Shown in pieces: positions 45,802 to 54,318 of a DNA stretch of 64,000 nt. A model generated the notes under the pieces. The model was not told the origin of the DNA and ran no database searches. It saw nothing but the letters and a program-made list of their open reading frames with translations. Location: NCBI RefSeq assembly GCF_030406405.1, contig NZ_JAUEPL010000004.1, forward strand, positions 62,001 to 126,000. The letters are read 5' to 3'. The stretch's first letter is position 1, and every line of letters begins with the position of its first letter. The translations under genes and the position numbers were made by a program. The stretch is from Streptomyces ficellus (GTDB taxonomy: Bacteria; Actinomycetota; Actinomycetes; Streptomycetales; Streptomycetaceae).

Positions 45802-47346
45802 TCAGAGGCGGCAACTCGTCAGGAGGGTGGCCGGATCGGCCCCGCGCGGCATCGGCACGGTGCGGCCGGCCGGCGGCCGGTGGCCGTGGGTGAGCCAGTC
45901 CTCCAGGGCTGTGAAGGCCGAGCGGTGGCACGGCACCAGGGGGCGGAGCCGGTCGGGAAAGGCATCGGCCAGGGCATCGGTGTGAGTGGCGCCCTCGATG
46001 CGGTAGTAGCGGTGCAGGCCGCCTCGTCCGGCGTCGCGCACCATGTCGGCGTAGACATCGGAGTCCTGGCCGATGGGCAGCAGGACATCGAGGGTGCCGT
46101 GCACGGTGATCAGCGGTTTGCCGATCCGGCCCGTCAGGGCGATGCGCTCCACGGCCCGGCGTACCTCGGCGGGCCGGGCCCCGTAGTCGTAGTCGGCGTC
46201 ACAGGCGGCGGTGCCCGGAGCGCAGTACGGCGTGCCCGCCTCCCTCGCCCCGTCGAAGCCGGGGTCCAGTTCCTCGCGGTAGATGCGCTGCGTGAGGTCC
46301 CAGTAGTACGTGTGATGGTACGGCCACAGGAACTCCGAACCGGCCGGATAACCCGCGGCGTGCAGCGCGGCGCGGGCGGGCCCCGCCGCGGGGCCGCCCG
46401 AGGCCACGGCCGGGTAGTGGCGCAGCGCCGGCGGCAGGAAGGTCAGGAGGTTCGGCCCGTCCGGGCGCCACAGCGTGCCCTCCCAGTCGACACCGCCGTC
46501 GTACAGCTCCGGATGGTTCTCCAGCTGCCAGCGCACGAGGTAACCGCCGTTGGACATGCCGGTGGCGAGGGTACGGGCTGGTGGCCGGTGGTAGTGCCGG
46601 GCGGCCACCGCGCGGGCGGCGCGGGTGAGCTGGGTCAGGCGGGTGTTCCACTCGGCGATGGCGTCCCCGGGCCGTTTCCCGTCGCGGTGGAACGCGGTAC
46701 CCGTGTTGCCCTTGTCGGTGGCGGCGAACGCGTACCCCCGGGAGAGCACCCAGTCGCCGATGGCGCGGTCGTTGGCGTACTGCTCCCGGTTGCCCGGTGT
46801 GCCGGAGACGACCAGGCCGCCGTTCCACCGATCGGGCAGCCGGATGACGAACTGGGAGTCGTGTTTCCAGCCGTGGTTGGTGTTGGTGGCGGAGGTGTCG
46901 GGGAAGTAGCCGTCGATCTGGACGCCGGGCACGCCGCTCGGGGTGGCCAGGCCCTTCGGCGTCAGGCCCGCCCAGTCCGCCGGATCGGTATGGCCGGAGG
47001 CCACGGTCCCGGCGGTGGTCAGCTCGTCCAGGCACACGGCCCGCTGGTACGCCGCTCCCGGAACCCGGGGCAGGGCGCCGGACGAGGCGGAGCAGCGGCT
47101 TTCCGGCGGCCGCTCGTGCGCGGCGGTTGCGGGCGCGGCCTGTGCGGGCGCGGCCCCTGCGTGCGCGGTCGGCGTGGGCGCGGTCAGGGCGGTGCCGGCC
47201 GTGAGGGCGAGGACGGCCAGGGCGGGGAGCGGCGCCTGACGCCACCGTCCCGACGCGGTGGCTGCGGTACCGGTGCCGGTGCCGGTACCTGTGCTGGTAC
47301 CGGTTCGGGTCCTGGCTGCCGTACGGCAGGGGAATGGCGCGGGCAT
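45802..47346 (-). CDS. Secreted esterase of the tannase/hydroxybutyrate-oligomer hydrolase type
   Basis: A 514-residue exported alpha/beta hydrolase. The nucleophile is in TGMSNGGYLVRWQLENHPEL, the acid is likely in HGTLDVLLPIGQD and the His in EGATHTD. This pattern is seen in tannase/feruloyl-esterase-like and 3-hydroxybutyrate-oligomer hydrolases; the substrate cannot be fixed. The signal region is preceded by a Thr-Gly repeat (TGTSTGTGTGTGT), encoded by hexamers at 47266-47301. ATG 47346 has GAGGAG five bases upstream. Confidence 0.85.
   Translation of the reverse strand: MPAPFPCRTAARTRTGTSTGTGTGTGTAATASGRWRQAPLPALAVLALTAGTALTAPTPTAHAGAAPAQAAPATAAHERPPESRCSASSGALPRVPGAAYQRAVCLDELTTAGTVASGHTDPADWAGLTPKGLATPSGVPGVQIDGYFPDTSATNTNHGWKHDSQFVIRLPDRWNGGLVVSGTPGNREQYANDRAIGDWVLSRGYAFAATDKGNTGTAFHRDGKRPGDAIAEWNTRLTQLTRAARAVAARHYHRPPARTLATGMSNGGYLVRWQLENHPELYDGGVDWEGTLWRPDGPNLLTFLPPALRHYPAVASGGPAAGPARAALHAAGYPAGSEFLWPYHHTYYWDLTQRIYREELDPGFDGAREAGTPYCAPGTAACDADYDYGARPAEVRRAVERIALTGRIGKPLITVHGTLDVLLPIGQDSDVYADMVRDAGRGGLHRYYRIEGATHTDALADAFPDRLRPLVPCHRSAFTALEDWLTHGHRPPAGRTVPMPRGADPATLLTSCRL
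47266..47301. repeat. Hexanucleotide repeat in the esterase signal region
   Basis: Six hexamers of the type GGTACC/GGTGCC in a row (one variant, TGTGCT), coding for Thr-Gly repeats before the signal peptide core. Slippage here would change length in frame. Confidence 0.8.
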
Positions 47347-47661
47347 GGCGGCTCCTCGGTGGCATGCGGTGGCGGTGAGCGCACCGTAGAGCCGCCGGGA
47401 TACCGGCCGGAATGGCCGTGAGCACCACACTCCGGCCCGCTCCGGGCGGAGGCGAGGGGATTGCGCCATGGGGCGGCGCCTGCTAGCCGGGCGCCGGGTC
47501 CGCGTTGTCAGTGGCGCCTGCCACGATGGCACCCATGACCACTTCGAGGGCCGCAGGGACGGGCTGCGCGCACTTCATCCGATCATGACCCGTACACTCG
47601 TCCACCGCTGCCCGCAGCGGCGGTGAGCGATCAACAGACGTCTTCGGAAAGGTATTTCGAC
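47347..47661. other. Gap between esterase and small gene
   Basis: 315 bp without an assured gene. The minus strand has one 31-codon reading frame (ATG 47578, ending near GATDNADPAPG at a TAG) with Streptomyces-like codon use, but no ribosome site, so I leave it unnamed. The promoters of both flanking genes must lie here. Confidence 0.35.
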
Positions 47662-47853
47662 ATGGACTCCGCTGTGCGAGGCGACGCGCCGATCTACGAC
47701 AGCCTCATCGAAGAGCGCGGCGATGTTCCCGCCGACGTCCGCCGGACGGCCGAGGAGACCCTCAGGCAGGTGACACGGGCCATGGACTTCCGGGGCGCGG
47801 GCGGGCCATCGGCGTACTCGGGCATGGCCTTCCCGCCCACGGCCTCCATATGA
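47662..47853 (+). CDS. Small hypothetical protein
   Basis: A 63-residue acidic protein, MDSAVRGDAPIYDSLIEERG followed by VPADVRRTAEETLRQVTRAM and a glycine-rich end. I do not recognise a family. There is no membrane helix. ATG 47662 has GGAAAGG nine bases upstream; GTG 47623 would add 13 residues. It converges on the next gene with a 22-bp gap. Confidence 0.6.
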   Translation: MDSAVRGDAPIYDSLIEERGDVPADVRRTAEETLRQVTRAMDFRGAGGPSAYSGMAFPPTASI

Positions 47854-47875
47854 CCGGGGCGTGGCGCGCGGGCGG

Positions 47876-48247
47876 TCACGGCTGTTCGTCGACGAGCCCG
47901 CACACCCACGCCAGCGCGTCGTGCACCCCGCGGACGTGGTCCACGCGCTCCAGGCTCTCGGTCGGGTCCGCCAGCTGCACCACGGCCGCGTCCAGCTCGG
48001 CCGTGAGCAGGTGGCTGGACGGTACGCGCCCCGTGCCGACGGCTCCCGTCACCGGGGCCTCGGTGACCCGCCCCAGCGCCCAGCCGTAGGCCGCCAGGGC
48101 GCCCATGGAGAAGGGCGTCCGCAGGCCGGGGGCGGCGACCGCGTGCTCCAGCCGCCGGTACGCCCCTTCGACCTGGACGCGGGGCTTGATGCCGACCAGT
48201 GCGTCCTTGCCGCGCATGTCATCGTTGCGTTCGGAATCCACTGCCAT
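47876..48247 (-). CDS. Conserved hypothetical protein
   Basis: A 123-residue protein with no signal peptide or membrane helix and no family I recognise. It reads GIKPRVQVEGAYRRLEHAVA, FSMGALAAYGWALGRVTEAP, then SHLLTAELDAAVVQLADPTE and HDALAWVCGLVDEQ. Helical content looks high. ATG 48247 lacks a ribosome site; ATG 48217 (MRGKDALVG) is the alternative. Codon bias is native. Confidence 0.65.
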   Translation of the reverse strand: MAVDSERNDDMRGKDALVGIKPRVQVEGAYRRLEHAVAAPGLRTPFSMGALAAYGWALGRVTEAPVTGAVGTGRVPSSHLLTAELDAAVVQLADPTESLERVDHVRGVHDALAWVCGLVDEQP

Positions 48248-48446
48248 ACGTCTACGTCTGACCGCCGTGGCCGCAGCGATGCCCCGAAATGCGAAATTCT
48301 CCCGACAGGACGCCCGGTCATCGACTGCGAGATTGACTCCGGCCCCGATTCCGGCATCGATTTCCCGCATTGATTTCCTGCCGGCCGGCGCCCGCACGGC
48401 CGACGAGCCGCCGCAGTGCCCCGATCCGGCGGTGCGCACGCGAAAA

Positions 48447-48476
48447 CCGGCGGCCCGCCGCGAGGCGGACCGCCGG
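48447..48476 (-). terminator. Intrinsic terminator after the streptogrisin-like gene
   Basis: A 13-position stem (48447-48459 with 48464-48476, one mismatch) and the GCGA loop, 36 bp downstream of the minus-strand stop. Confidence 0.8.
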
Positions 48477-48511
48477 TCCCGGATGCCGGATAACCGGCGG
48501 GGCGAGCGCGT

Positions 48512-49429
48512 CTAGAAGACGCTCACGCCATAGGCGCTCAGCGCCTCCGTGACGGGCTGGAAGAACGTGGTGCCGCCACTGGAGCAGTTGCCGCTGCCGC
48601 CGGAGGTGAGGCCCAGCGCGGTGCTGCCCGAGAACATGGCGCCACCGCTGTCGCCCGGCTCGGCGCAGACGTTGGTCTGGATCAGGCCGTAGACGACATC
48701 GCCGTTGCCATAGTTGACCGTCGCGTTCAGACCGGTGACCGAGCCGCCACGCAGGCCCGTCGTGCTGCCGCTGCGCTGGACGGACTGGCCGACGTACGCG
48801 TTGCCGGCGGCCGTGATGTCACGGTAGCTGCCGTTGTACAGGTACACGCGGCCGTCCGCCGCCGAGGCGTTGGAGTGGCGGATGATGCCGTAGTCGTTGC
48901 CCGGGAAGCTGGACCCCGTCCGGGTGCCGAGCAGGGTGGTGTTGGCCGAGTTGGTGTACCAGGTGCTGCCGATGTTGGTGCAGTGCCCGGCCGTAAGGGC
49001 GTAGTACGTGCTGCCGCTGCGGACGTTGAAGCCCAGAGAGCAGCGGCCGCCGCCCGCGTAGATGGCCTGGCCGCCCGCGATGAGCTTGTTGAACCGGCCC
49101 GGCGTGCGCTTGACCTCAAGGGCGTCGGCGCGGCTGCCCGCGGCCTCCTTGATCCGGGCGAGCTCTGCCGCCGACACGGTGGAGTCGGCCGTGACGACCA
49201 GCTTGCCGGTCTTCGCGTCCGTGTACCAGGCGGTGCCGGGCACATTGGCGTCCAGGACGGCGTCGCTCACCTGGGCCAGCTGGGCGGTGGTCGCCCGGGC
49301 GCCGTCGTGGGGTTCGGCCACGGCGCTGGGGGCCGCAAGCGCGGAGGCGGCCACAAGAGCGGCTGCGACGGCGGTCAGCCGCGCACCCCTCGTGATACCG
49401 CCGAGGGGGGTGAAGCGCTTGAGATTCAC
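48512..49429 (-). CDS. Secreted S1 protease, streptogrisin A/B type
   Basis: A 305-residue chymotrypsin-fold protease made as pre-pro-enzyme. A signal peptide ([21 protein letters not shown]) is followed by a propeptide with [20 protein letters not shown], and the mature enzyme begins near [20 protein letters not shown]. The triad is His in LTAGHCTN, Asp in GNDYGIIRH and Ser in [10 protein letters not shown]. The mature part mixes features of streptogrisins A and B. Alpha-lytic-type propeptides act as folding chaperones. GTG 49429 has GGAGGA four bases upstream. Confidence 0.95.
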   Translation of the reverse strand: MNLKRFTPLGGITRGARLTAVAAALVAASALAAPSAVAEPHDGARATTAQLAQVSDAVLDANVPGTAWYTDAKTGKLVVTADSTVSAAELARIKEAAGSRADALEVKRTPGRFNKLIAGGQAIYAGGGRCSLGFNVRSGSTYYALTAGHCTNIGSTWYTNSANTTLLGTRTGSSFPGNDYGIIRHSNASAADGRVYLYNGSYRDITAAGNAYVGQSVQRSGSTTGLRGGSVTGLNATVNYGNGDVVYGLIQTNVCAEPGDSGGAMFSGSTALGLTSGGSGNCSSGGTTFFQPVTEALSAYGVSVF

Positions 49430-50286
49430 TGCATCCTCCGGTGGGGGATCCGGGGGCCCGCTGGGTGGGCGGGCCCGACAGCGCGCCGGCGGTGGGTACA
49501 TGACGAATGGTTGCCGCCATGTGCCTGACAAGTGCGCGCCCTAGGAATCCTGGGCTCCGGTCGGATGCGGGGCAAGATCGTCTTTCGGCCGCTCTACGCG
49601 CGTCCGTCCAGGACGCGTCGCCAAGGGGCTCGCCGGGGCGCGAAGGCGCGCACGGCACCGGCTGGTGGTGGCAGCCGGTCGAGGGTCGGCGAGGGGCCCG
49701 GAGCAAAGGGAGAAAGCGTTTGCTGAATGTTCACCGGATGGCCCGGCCGTCGTGCGACCGGGCGCGGGGATGGGCCAGTATGGGCGCGGCGGTACGGCGG
49801 CGGACGGCGTACCGTTCGAGCTGTTCAGAGATCAACGGATGGCCCCCCATGGGCCGTCGGCGCCGACCGGGCGGCGCCCGTCCGGCCCCCGGCCGTGCTG
49901 ACCGGGCCGGCGCCGCCGTTGCAGTGGCTCTCGCAATCCGGACGCCCGGCAACGAGGATCGGTGCGCCCGGGTCGCGGGGCGGCGCATCGCCTCCGGCGA
50001 GGAGCCGGTGGCTGTCCGCCACGTATCCCTCCGGGCGCAGCCGCCACTGCTTTATGCGTCAATCACTCCCGTTCGCCCAGCGGTGCCCGGTGTCCGAAAC
50101 CGGACCCTGGGTCGCCGTTTCGGGGGCACCGCTCAGCAGGCCCAGTCCATTTCCACGCCGAGGCACGCTCGGGGCGCCCCCGGGCGAAGCCCCGGGGTGT
50201 AGGGCCGCCGGTTGCGAGGAAGTCGGGAAGCACAGGCGAACCCGGGCGAACGGACCCGTGCGAACGGACCCGGGCGAAGGAGAGAA
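49430..50286. other. Gene-poor 0.86-kb stretch
   Basis: Only one weak gene candidate (49825-50022, minus) is supported. Long open frames on the plus strand here have Arg/Pro-rich, shadow-type translations. The end holds a 12-bp direct repeat GCGAACGGACCC at 50246-50257 and 50260-50271 (14-bp period), just before the gene at 50287. Confidence 0.5.
49825..50022 (-). CDS. Candidate small protein
   Basis: A 65-codon frame starting GTG at 50022 with GGAGGG four bases upstream, a proper ribosome site. It reads VADSHRLLAGGDAPPRDPG then GAPILVAGRPDCESHCNGG, with a Gly/Ala-rich end. Third positions are mostly G or C. There is no family, signal or helix. It may be a chance frame in a gene-poor stretch. 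Confidence 0.3.
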   Translation of the reverse strand: MADSHRLLAGGDAPPRDPGAPILVAGRPDCESHCNGGAGPVSTAGGRTGAARSAPTAHGGPSVDL

Positions 50287-50484
50287 ATGAACGAGCGGAA
50301 ACGCAACCCCCGAACCGCCACCGAAGAAGTCCTGCACGAGTTCGAGGAAGCCGAACTGCGCATCGGTGAAGGGCGCCGGGACGACGAGAACGACAAGGAG
50401 GCGGCCGACACCCTCACGCCCAGCCAGACGGCCCAGGAATCCGTCCAGAACGACAAGCACCGCCGGAACGACGACACACCCTGA
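50287..50484 (+). CDS. Small hydrophilic protein
   Basis: A 65-residue highly charged protein, MNERKRNPRTATEEVLHEFE followed by acidic and polar residues (RRDDENDKEAADTLTPSQTA). It is predicted helical or disordered, with no membrane segment; the family is not recognised. ATG 50287 has AAGGAGAG just upstream. A hairpin at 50531 follows. Confidence 0.6.
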   Translation: MNERKRNPRTATEEVLHEFEEAELRIGEGRRDDENDKEAADTLTPSQTAQESVQNDKHRRNDDTP

Positions 50485-50530
50485 CGACGCCGCTCCCCCC
50501 AGCCGCCATCGGCGGACCCGCCCGGCCGCG

Positions 50531-50561
50531 GCTGACGCCGTCGCGGCCGGGGGGCGTCAGC
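50531..50561. terminator. Probable terminator
   Basis: A 9-bp stem GCTGACGCC (50531-50539) with GGCGTCAGC (50553-50561) and a 13-base loop, between the small protein gene and the convergent P-type ATPase relic. Confidence 0.65.
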
Positions 50562-50563
50562 CG

Positions 50564-51103
50564 TCAGCGCACCCGCCTCTCCGCCAGCGGCGCGGCGCCC
50601 AGCCGGGAGGCGGCGCCGCCGGGCAAGTGCGGGGTGTGGCTGACCAGCCGGGCGGAGTTGGCGACGACTAGCAGGGCGATCCGGGACACCCCCAGCTCGG
50701 TGAGCTGACGGATGACGGTGTCGGCACCGCCTCGTACCGCATCCGACAGGCCCAGCATGCCGATCAGGTTGTCGTCGTGCGCCAGGGAGATCACCGTCTC
50801 GCCGTCCGCGCGCAGCCGCTCGGTCCACTCTCGCGCCACCTCCGGCAGCGCCACGCCGTGCTGCCGCAGCAGCGCCGGGCTGCCCACCAGCAGACGGCTG
50901 CCGTCCAGCTCAGCCCGTACGCCCATGCCGAGGACGACCTCGCGCGCCTGGTGGATCGGAATGTGCAGGTGCTGCTCCTCGGTACGGCGCACGTGCAGCT
51001 CACCGGAGGCGGCAAGGCTGAGCACCTGGTCGGCGGTGTACGCCTCGTCCAGGGTGACGACGCTGGTCACCAGCGGCCGGCCCGGCGTGAGGGTGCCGGT
51101 CTT
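50564..51103 (-). pseudogene. Relic of a P-type cation ATPase
   Basis: Broken pieces of a P-type ATPase. It starts exactly at the Lys of the phosphorylation motif DKTGT: the sequence reads KTGTLTPGRPLVTSVVTLDE, but the codon for the catalytic Asp is replaced by Ala (GCC). The nucleotide-binding part follows (HIPIHQAREVVLGMGVRA, LLVGSPALLRQHGVALPE, ETVISLAHDDNLIGMLGLSD), missing some residues after AASGELH. At RIALL it jumps to VVANSARLVSHTPHLPGG, the extreme C-terminus, so the hinge and last membrane segments are deleted (junction near 50668-50676). No membrane-transport function can remain. Confidence 0.78.
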
Positions 51104-51269
51104 GGCCTTCGACCACCCGCTGACCGAGCTGGAGGAGTCCCCGCGCGGCGCCCCCGACCCCGACCGCGGCGACCGCCTCGCCACCGCCACCCGGCACGCC
51201 CTGACGGCGCTGCTCCTCCTCGACAAACAACTGCTGTCGAAGATCACCGCCCGCGCGAGCACCCCTTAG
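51104..51269 (+). pseudogene. C-terminal relic of an unidentified gene
   Basis: The plus strand from 51104 to the TAG at 51269 reads AFDHPLTELEESPRGAPDPD, then RLATATRHALTALLLLDKQL and LSKITARASTP with strong G/C at third positions, so it looks like real coding sequence. No start belongs to it: upstream lies the ATPase relic on the other strand. It is probably the 3-prime end of a gene cut by the same rearrangement. Family unknown. Confidence 0.5.
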
Positions 51270-51273
51270 CCGC

Positions 51274-51651
51274 CTACCGCCGCGCCCACCGCCTCACCAG
51301 GCGCCGGAGAAACCTGCGCAGCCGCCGCAACCCCAAGTACGGCCCCGGGCGCGCCGGTTCATACCGTGAGCCGCCCAGTGGCACCCGCGGCATCAGGTAC
51401 CGTGTGCCGCCCGTCTCCATCACGCAGAAGGGCACCCCGCCCATCTCCTTGGCGCTGCTGACGGTGATGCTGAACGGCCGCGGCGGGTCGCCGGGAAGCT
51501 CCGCCGGTACCGTGCCGCCCCGGCGCCAGTCCCGCTCGTACGCGACGACCTTGCCGTCCACGAGCACCTCAAGTCCGCCCGAGCGCCCGTAGAGCTGGAC
51601 CGTGACGGAGTGCCCGTCCTGATCGAGGTGGAAACGGGGATCGCGGGCCAT
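51274..51651 (-). CDS. Conserved hypothetical protein
   Basis: A 125-residue protein, beta-rich in the middle (FHLDQDGHSVTVQLYGRSGG, EVLVDGKVVAYERDWRRGG, PFSITVSSAKEMGGVPFCVM) with a very basic C-terminus (GLRRLRRFLRRLVRRWARR). I recognise it only as a Streptomyces hypothetical. The basic tail could bind nucleic acid or the membrane surface. ATG 51651. Three 14-bp repeats lie just upstream. Confidence 0.65.
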   Translation of the reverse strand: MARDPRFHLDQDGHSVTVQLYGRSGGLEVLVDGKVVAYERDWRRGGTVPAELPGDPPRPFSITVSSAKEMGGVPFCVMETGGTRYLMPRVPLGGSRYEPARPGPYLGLRRLRRFLRRLVRRWARR

Positions 51652-51677
51652 GACGAGCCTCCCGGACCCGTACGAGA

Positions 51678-51719
51678 CGCTGTCATCCCAGCGCTGTCAT
51701 CCGAGCGCTGTCATCCCAG
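51678..51719. repeat. Three tandem copies of a 14-bp unit
   Basis: CGCTGTCATCCCAG at 51678-51691, 51692-51705 (one change) and 51706-51719. It lies between the hypothetical gene start and the end of the FluC gene, where it could hold operator sites or be a slippage product. Confidence 0.9.
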
Positions 51720-51757
51720 CGTACGTACGCGGTGACCGGTGGCCGGGTCCGGCAGCC

Positions 51758-52132
51758 TCAGCCCCACAGGGCGTCGGCCATCCAGAGGCCGGCGAGGAGC
51801 GCGCCCAGGCCGGCGACCACGCTGCCCACCACGTTGACGACGGCGAAGAGCCGCGCCCGGCCCTCCACGAGCCGCAGCGTCTCGTAGGAGAAGGTCGAGT
51901 ACGTGGTGAGCGCCCCGCACAGCCCCGTGCCGAGCAGCAACCGCCACGCCGACGAGGCGGCTCCCGCGGCCACCGCCCCGGTCACCACGCCCAGCACCAG
52001 GCAGCCCACGACATTGACGGTGAACGTGCCCCAGGGGAAGACCGTGCCGTGCCTGGCCTGCACGGCCCGGTCGGTCAGATACCGCAGCGGCGCGCCGACC
52101 GCCCCGCCCACGACCACCAGCAGCCAGTTCAC
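51758..52132 (-). CDS. crcB: Fluoride channel FluC subunit (CrcB)
   Basis: A 124-residue fluoride exporter with four membrane helices. Signature: [10 protein letters not shown] in helix 1, then [18 protein letters not shown], the pore region with the conserved Phe/Thr. Actinobacterial FluC often comes as two different subunits from adjacent genes. GTG 52132 overlaps the stop of the upstream FluC gene (GTGA), so equal synthesis is likely. Confidence 0.93.
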   Translation of the reverse strand: MNWLLVVVGGAVGAPLRYLTDRAVQARHGTVFPWGTFTVNVVGCLVLGVVTGAVAAGAASSAWRLLLGTGLCGALTTYSTFSYETLRLVEGRARLFAVVNVVGSVVAGLGALLAGLWMADALWG

Positions 52133-52635
52133 CGCGCTCCCTCCCGCTCCCGGCCGGCGGCGTACCGGACGAGCAGTACGCGCCGCGTCAGCCACACCGC
52201 GCCCGCCACCGCTCCCAGGGCCGCCAGCAGCGTGAGCCCGAGGTACGCGACAGCCGCCACGGCCCGGCCACGGGCCGCGAGCTGCTGGATGTCGAGCGCG
52301 TACGTCGAGAAGGTCGTGAAGCCGCCCAGGACCCCGGTCCCGAAGAACGGCCGCACCAGCCGGTGGGCCGCCCACACGTCGCCGACCAGCACCATGAACA
52401 CGCCGATCAGGGCGCAGCCGACCGCGTTGACGCACAGCGTGGCCCACGGGAAGCCGCCCACGGCAGCCGGCCACACCAGCGACGCGCCATAGCGGGCGCC
52501 GGCTCCGATCGCCCCGCCCAGCGCCACGACCCCCACCACGGGGACCCGCTCCCGCCACGGCCGGGACAGCCCGGACGGCCGGGACGATCGGAACGGCCGG
52601 GGCGGCCGGTCGCAAGTCTTCCGCGGGGCTGTCAT
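52129..52635 (-). CDS. crcB: Fluoride channel FluC subunit (CrcB), longer paralogue
   Basis: A 168-residue paralogue of the next gene, with an extra N-terminal basic stretch of about 30 residues ([19 protein letters not shown]). The core has [34 protein letters not shown] and the pore segment [17 protein letters not shown]. Together the two probably form a heterodimer. No fluoride riboswitch was recognised upstream. Confidence 0.92.
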   Translation of the reverse strand: MTAPRKTCDRPPRPFRSSRPSGLSRPWRERVPVVGVVALGGAIGAGARYGASLVWPAAVGGFPWATLCVNAVGCALIGVFMVLVGDVWAAHRLVRPFFGTGVLGGFTTFSTYALDIQQLAARGRAVAAVAYLGLTLLAALGAVAGAVWLTRRVLLVRYAAGREREGAR

Positions 52636-52852
52636 CGTCGTACGTCTCCTACTCGCCGGCGCCGCGTACATGGGTACACGGCGCACACCCTCGCAAGCAG
52701 GGACCGTTGGCGGCATCCGCGCCGCGGTTGGGGTACGGCGGGCCCCACCGCCGTCGCGGCGACCCACGGGTCACCGGCCCACCAGGCTAACGCACACGGG
52801 AGAACCGACCGGTGTCCTCAAGCCCGGCGGAAGACCCTGGTGGTCGGCCCGG

Positions 52853-54142
52853 TCAGCCGCCCACGGGCCCGAAGTACCTGTGCAGGGCCCATGCCGAGAC
52901 GCGGGTGCCGACCGCGGTTCCGGCGGTGTCGGCGAACCGGGTGTGGATGCCTCCCCAGACGCGCGAGTCCACCACGTCCCGGTTGTACTCGTGCGCGTAG
53001 CGGTAGTACCGCGTCGGGCTCCTCCCGGCGGAGGGGACCCGCAGGTCGATGCGCGAGGTGCCGAAGAGCTCGGTCAGCGTGCGCGTCAGGGCACCGCCCA
53101 CGGTGGTGTGCCCGCTGAGGTAGTCGGGGTGCGCGGGCGTGGTCAGCAGCGGTTTCCACCGTGGGTCGGGGCGGGTGGCGGGGTTGCCGTCGTGACCGGC
53201 CTCCCGGATGGCGGTGACCGGGCGCCAGGTGCCGTAGCGCAGTTTGGCGTTCCAGGCGGTGATGGCCGCGTCCGCCTGCGTGGTGTTCGCGGCGGCGAAC
53301 AGGCGCGCGGTGTCCACGATGTCGAGGCGGTGGCGGCGGGCGTAGTCGCCCAGGGCCTTCTGGATGTCCGGCTTGGCGAAGAACACCGCCGTCCGCGTCT
53401 GCGCGGGTGTCCTGCGCGACCCCGTCCGCCCGCCGTACGCCAGCAGTTCGGCGAAGTCCTCGGCGTAGCGGGCCGAGGTGGTACGCGGCGGCGGGCCGGG
53501 CCGGAACTGGTCGGGGGAGTCGAGCAGCAGCGGACGCAGCAGGCCCAGCCAGGCGGTGGTGAACGGCTCGTGGCGGGGTGGCGTCGGCCGCCAGCGGCCG
53601 GGTACGGGGACTGCGGGGAACGGCACCCGCGCGCCACGGCCGTCCCCCGCGCGCAGCGCCATGATGTGGTCGGCGGCGCGCTCTCCGAAAGCCACGCCCT
53701 CGTCCTCGGCCCGGCCGTCCGGCACCTTCGCGAGGCTCGCGGCGTACCGGCGCTTCAGCGCGGGCCCGGCGGAAGGGAAGGAGGCCCGCAGGAGCCGGTG
53801 CGCGGCCGCGGCGGCCGCCGCCTCGGGGGAGGCCGTGCGCGGTGCGCGTTGCCGCCAGCGGTAGGGCTCGTAACGGCCCTCGATCCCGACCACCGCGTTG
53901 TACATGGCCGCGGAGACGAAGGCGTGCCAGAGCAGTTCCTCGGAGGCGGCCACCTCGTCGTGCGGATTGACCGTGGCGGTAACGGTGTCCACCCACTCGG
54001 TGATCACCGCGCCGGAGGCCGTCGCGGCGTCCTTACCCGCCGCCCCGGCGGAGGCGTGCGGCAGCGCCGACACCAGCGCGGCCAGCCCGGCCGCCGCGGC
54101 CACGGCCGCACGGGATGCGCAACGCCCGGCTTTGCCTCGCAC
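52853..54142 (-). CDS. Secreted vanadium-haloperoxidase/PAP2-family protein
   Basis: A 429-residue exported protein. A signal peptide (SRAAVAAAAGLAALVSALPHA) precedes a helical domain with the vanadate/phosphate-binding motifs: K-x6-RP (KLRYGTWRP), SGH (DYLSGHTTVGG) and SR-x5-H (SRVWGGIH). Family members oxidise halides with vanadate or act as phosphatases; nothing here decides which. GTG 54142 has AAGGAG six bases upstream, so the preceding Gly/Cys-rich residues are not part of the protein. Confidence 0.85.
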   Translation of the reverse strand: MRGKAGRCASRAAVAAAAGLAALVSALPHASAGAAGKDAATASGAVITEWVDTVTATVNPHDEVAASEELLWHAFVSAAMYNAVVGIEGRYEPYRWRQRAPRTASPEAAAAAAAHRLLRASFPSAGPALKRRYAASLAKVPDGRAEDEGVAFGERAADHIMALRAGDGRGARVPFPAVPVPGRWRPTPPRHEPFTTAWLGLLRPLLLDSPDQFRPGPPPRTTSARYAEDFAELLAYGGRTGSRRTPAQTRTAVFFAKPDIQKALGDYARRHRLDIVDTARLFAAANTTQADAAITAWNAKLRYGTWRPVTAIREAGHDGNPATRPDPRWKPLLTTPAHPDYLSGHTTVGGALTRTLTELFGTSRIDLRVPSAGRSPTRYYRYAHEYNRDVVDSRVWGGIHTRFADTAGTAVGTRVSAWALHRYFGPVGG

Positions 54143-54318
54143 AGCAGACTCCTTCGCGGCCTGGTGGCACCCGCCACAACACCCGCCCCCCGTCACAGCA
54201 CCCGTAGAGAGCTGTCGACCCCGGGGCGGGCGGGTAACCGCATCACCCCGGGGCCTGCGCTGTACGGGGCAGCCACGCCACCCGGATGGAGTGCCCGCGA
54301 GCCCGGGCGAACCCGTGG

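Noticed and set aside
49507..50202. A 231-codon plus-strand frame
   Set aside because: Arg/Gly/Ser-rich translation, no ribosome site and no domain; looks like a chance frame in a gene-poor stretch.
52636..52760. Fluoride riboswitch before the FluC pair
   Set aside because: I looked for the conserved GGNGAUGG and CUGAUGA parts on the minus strand and did not find them.
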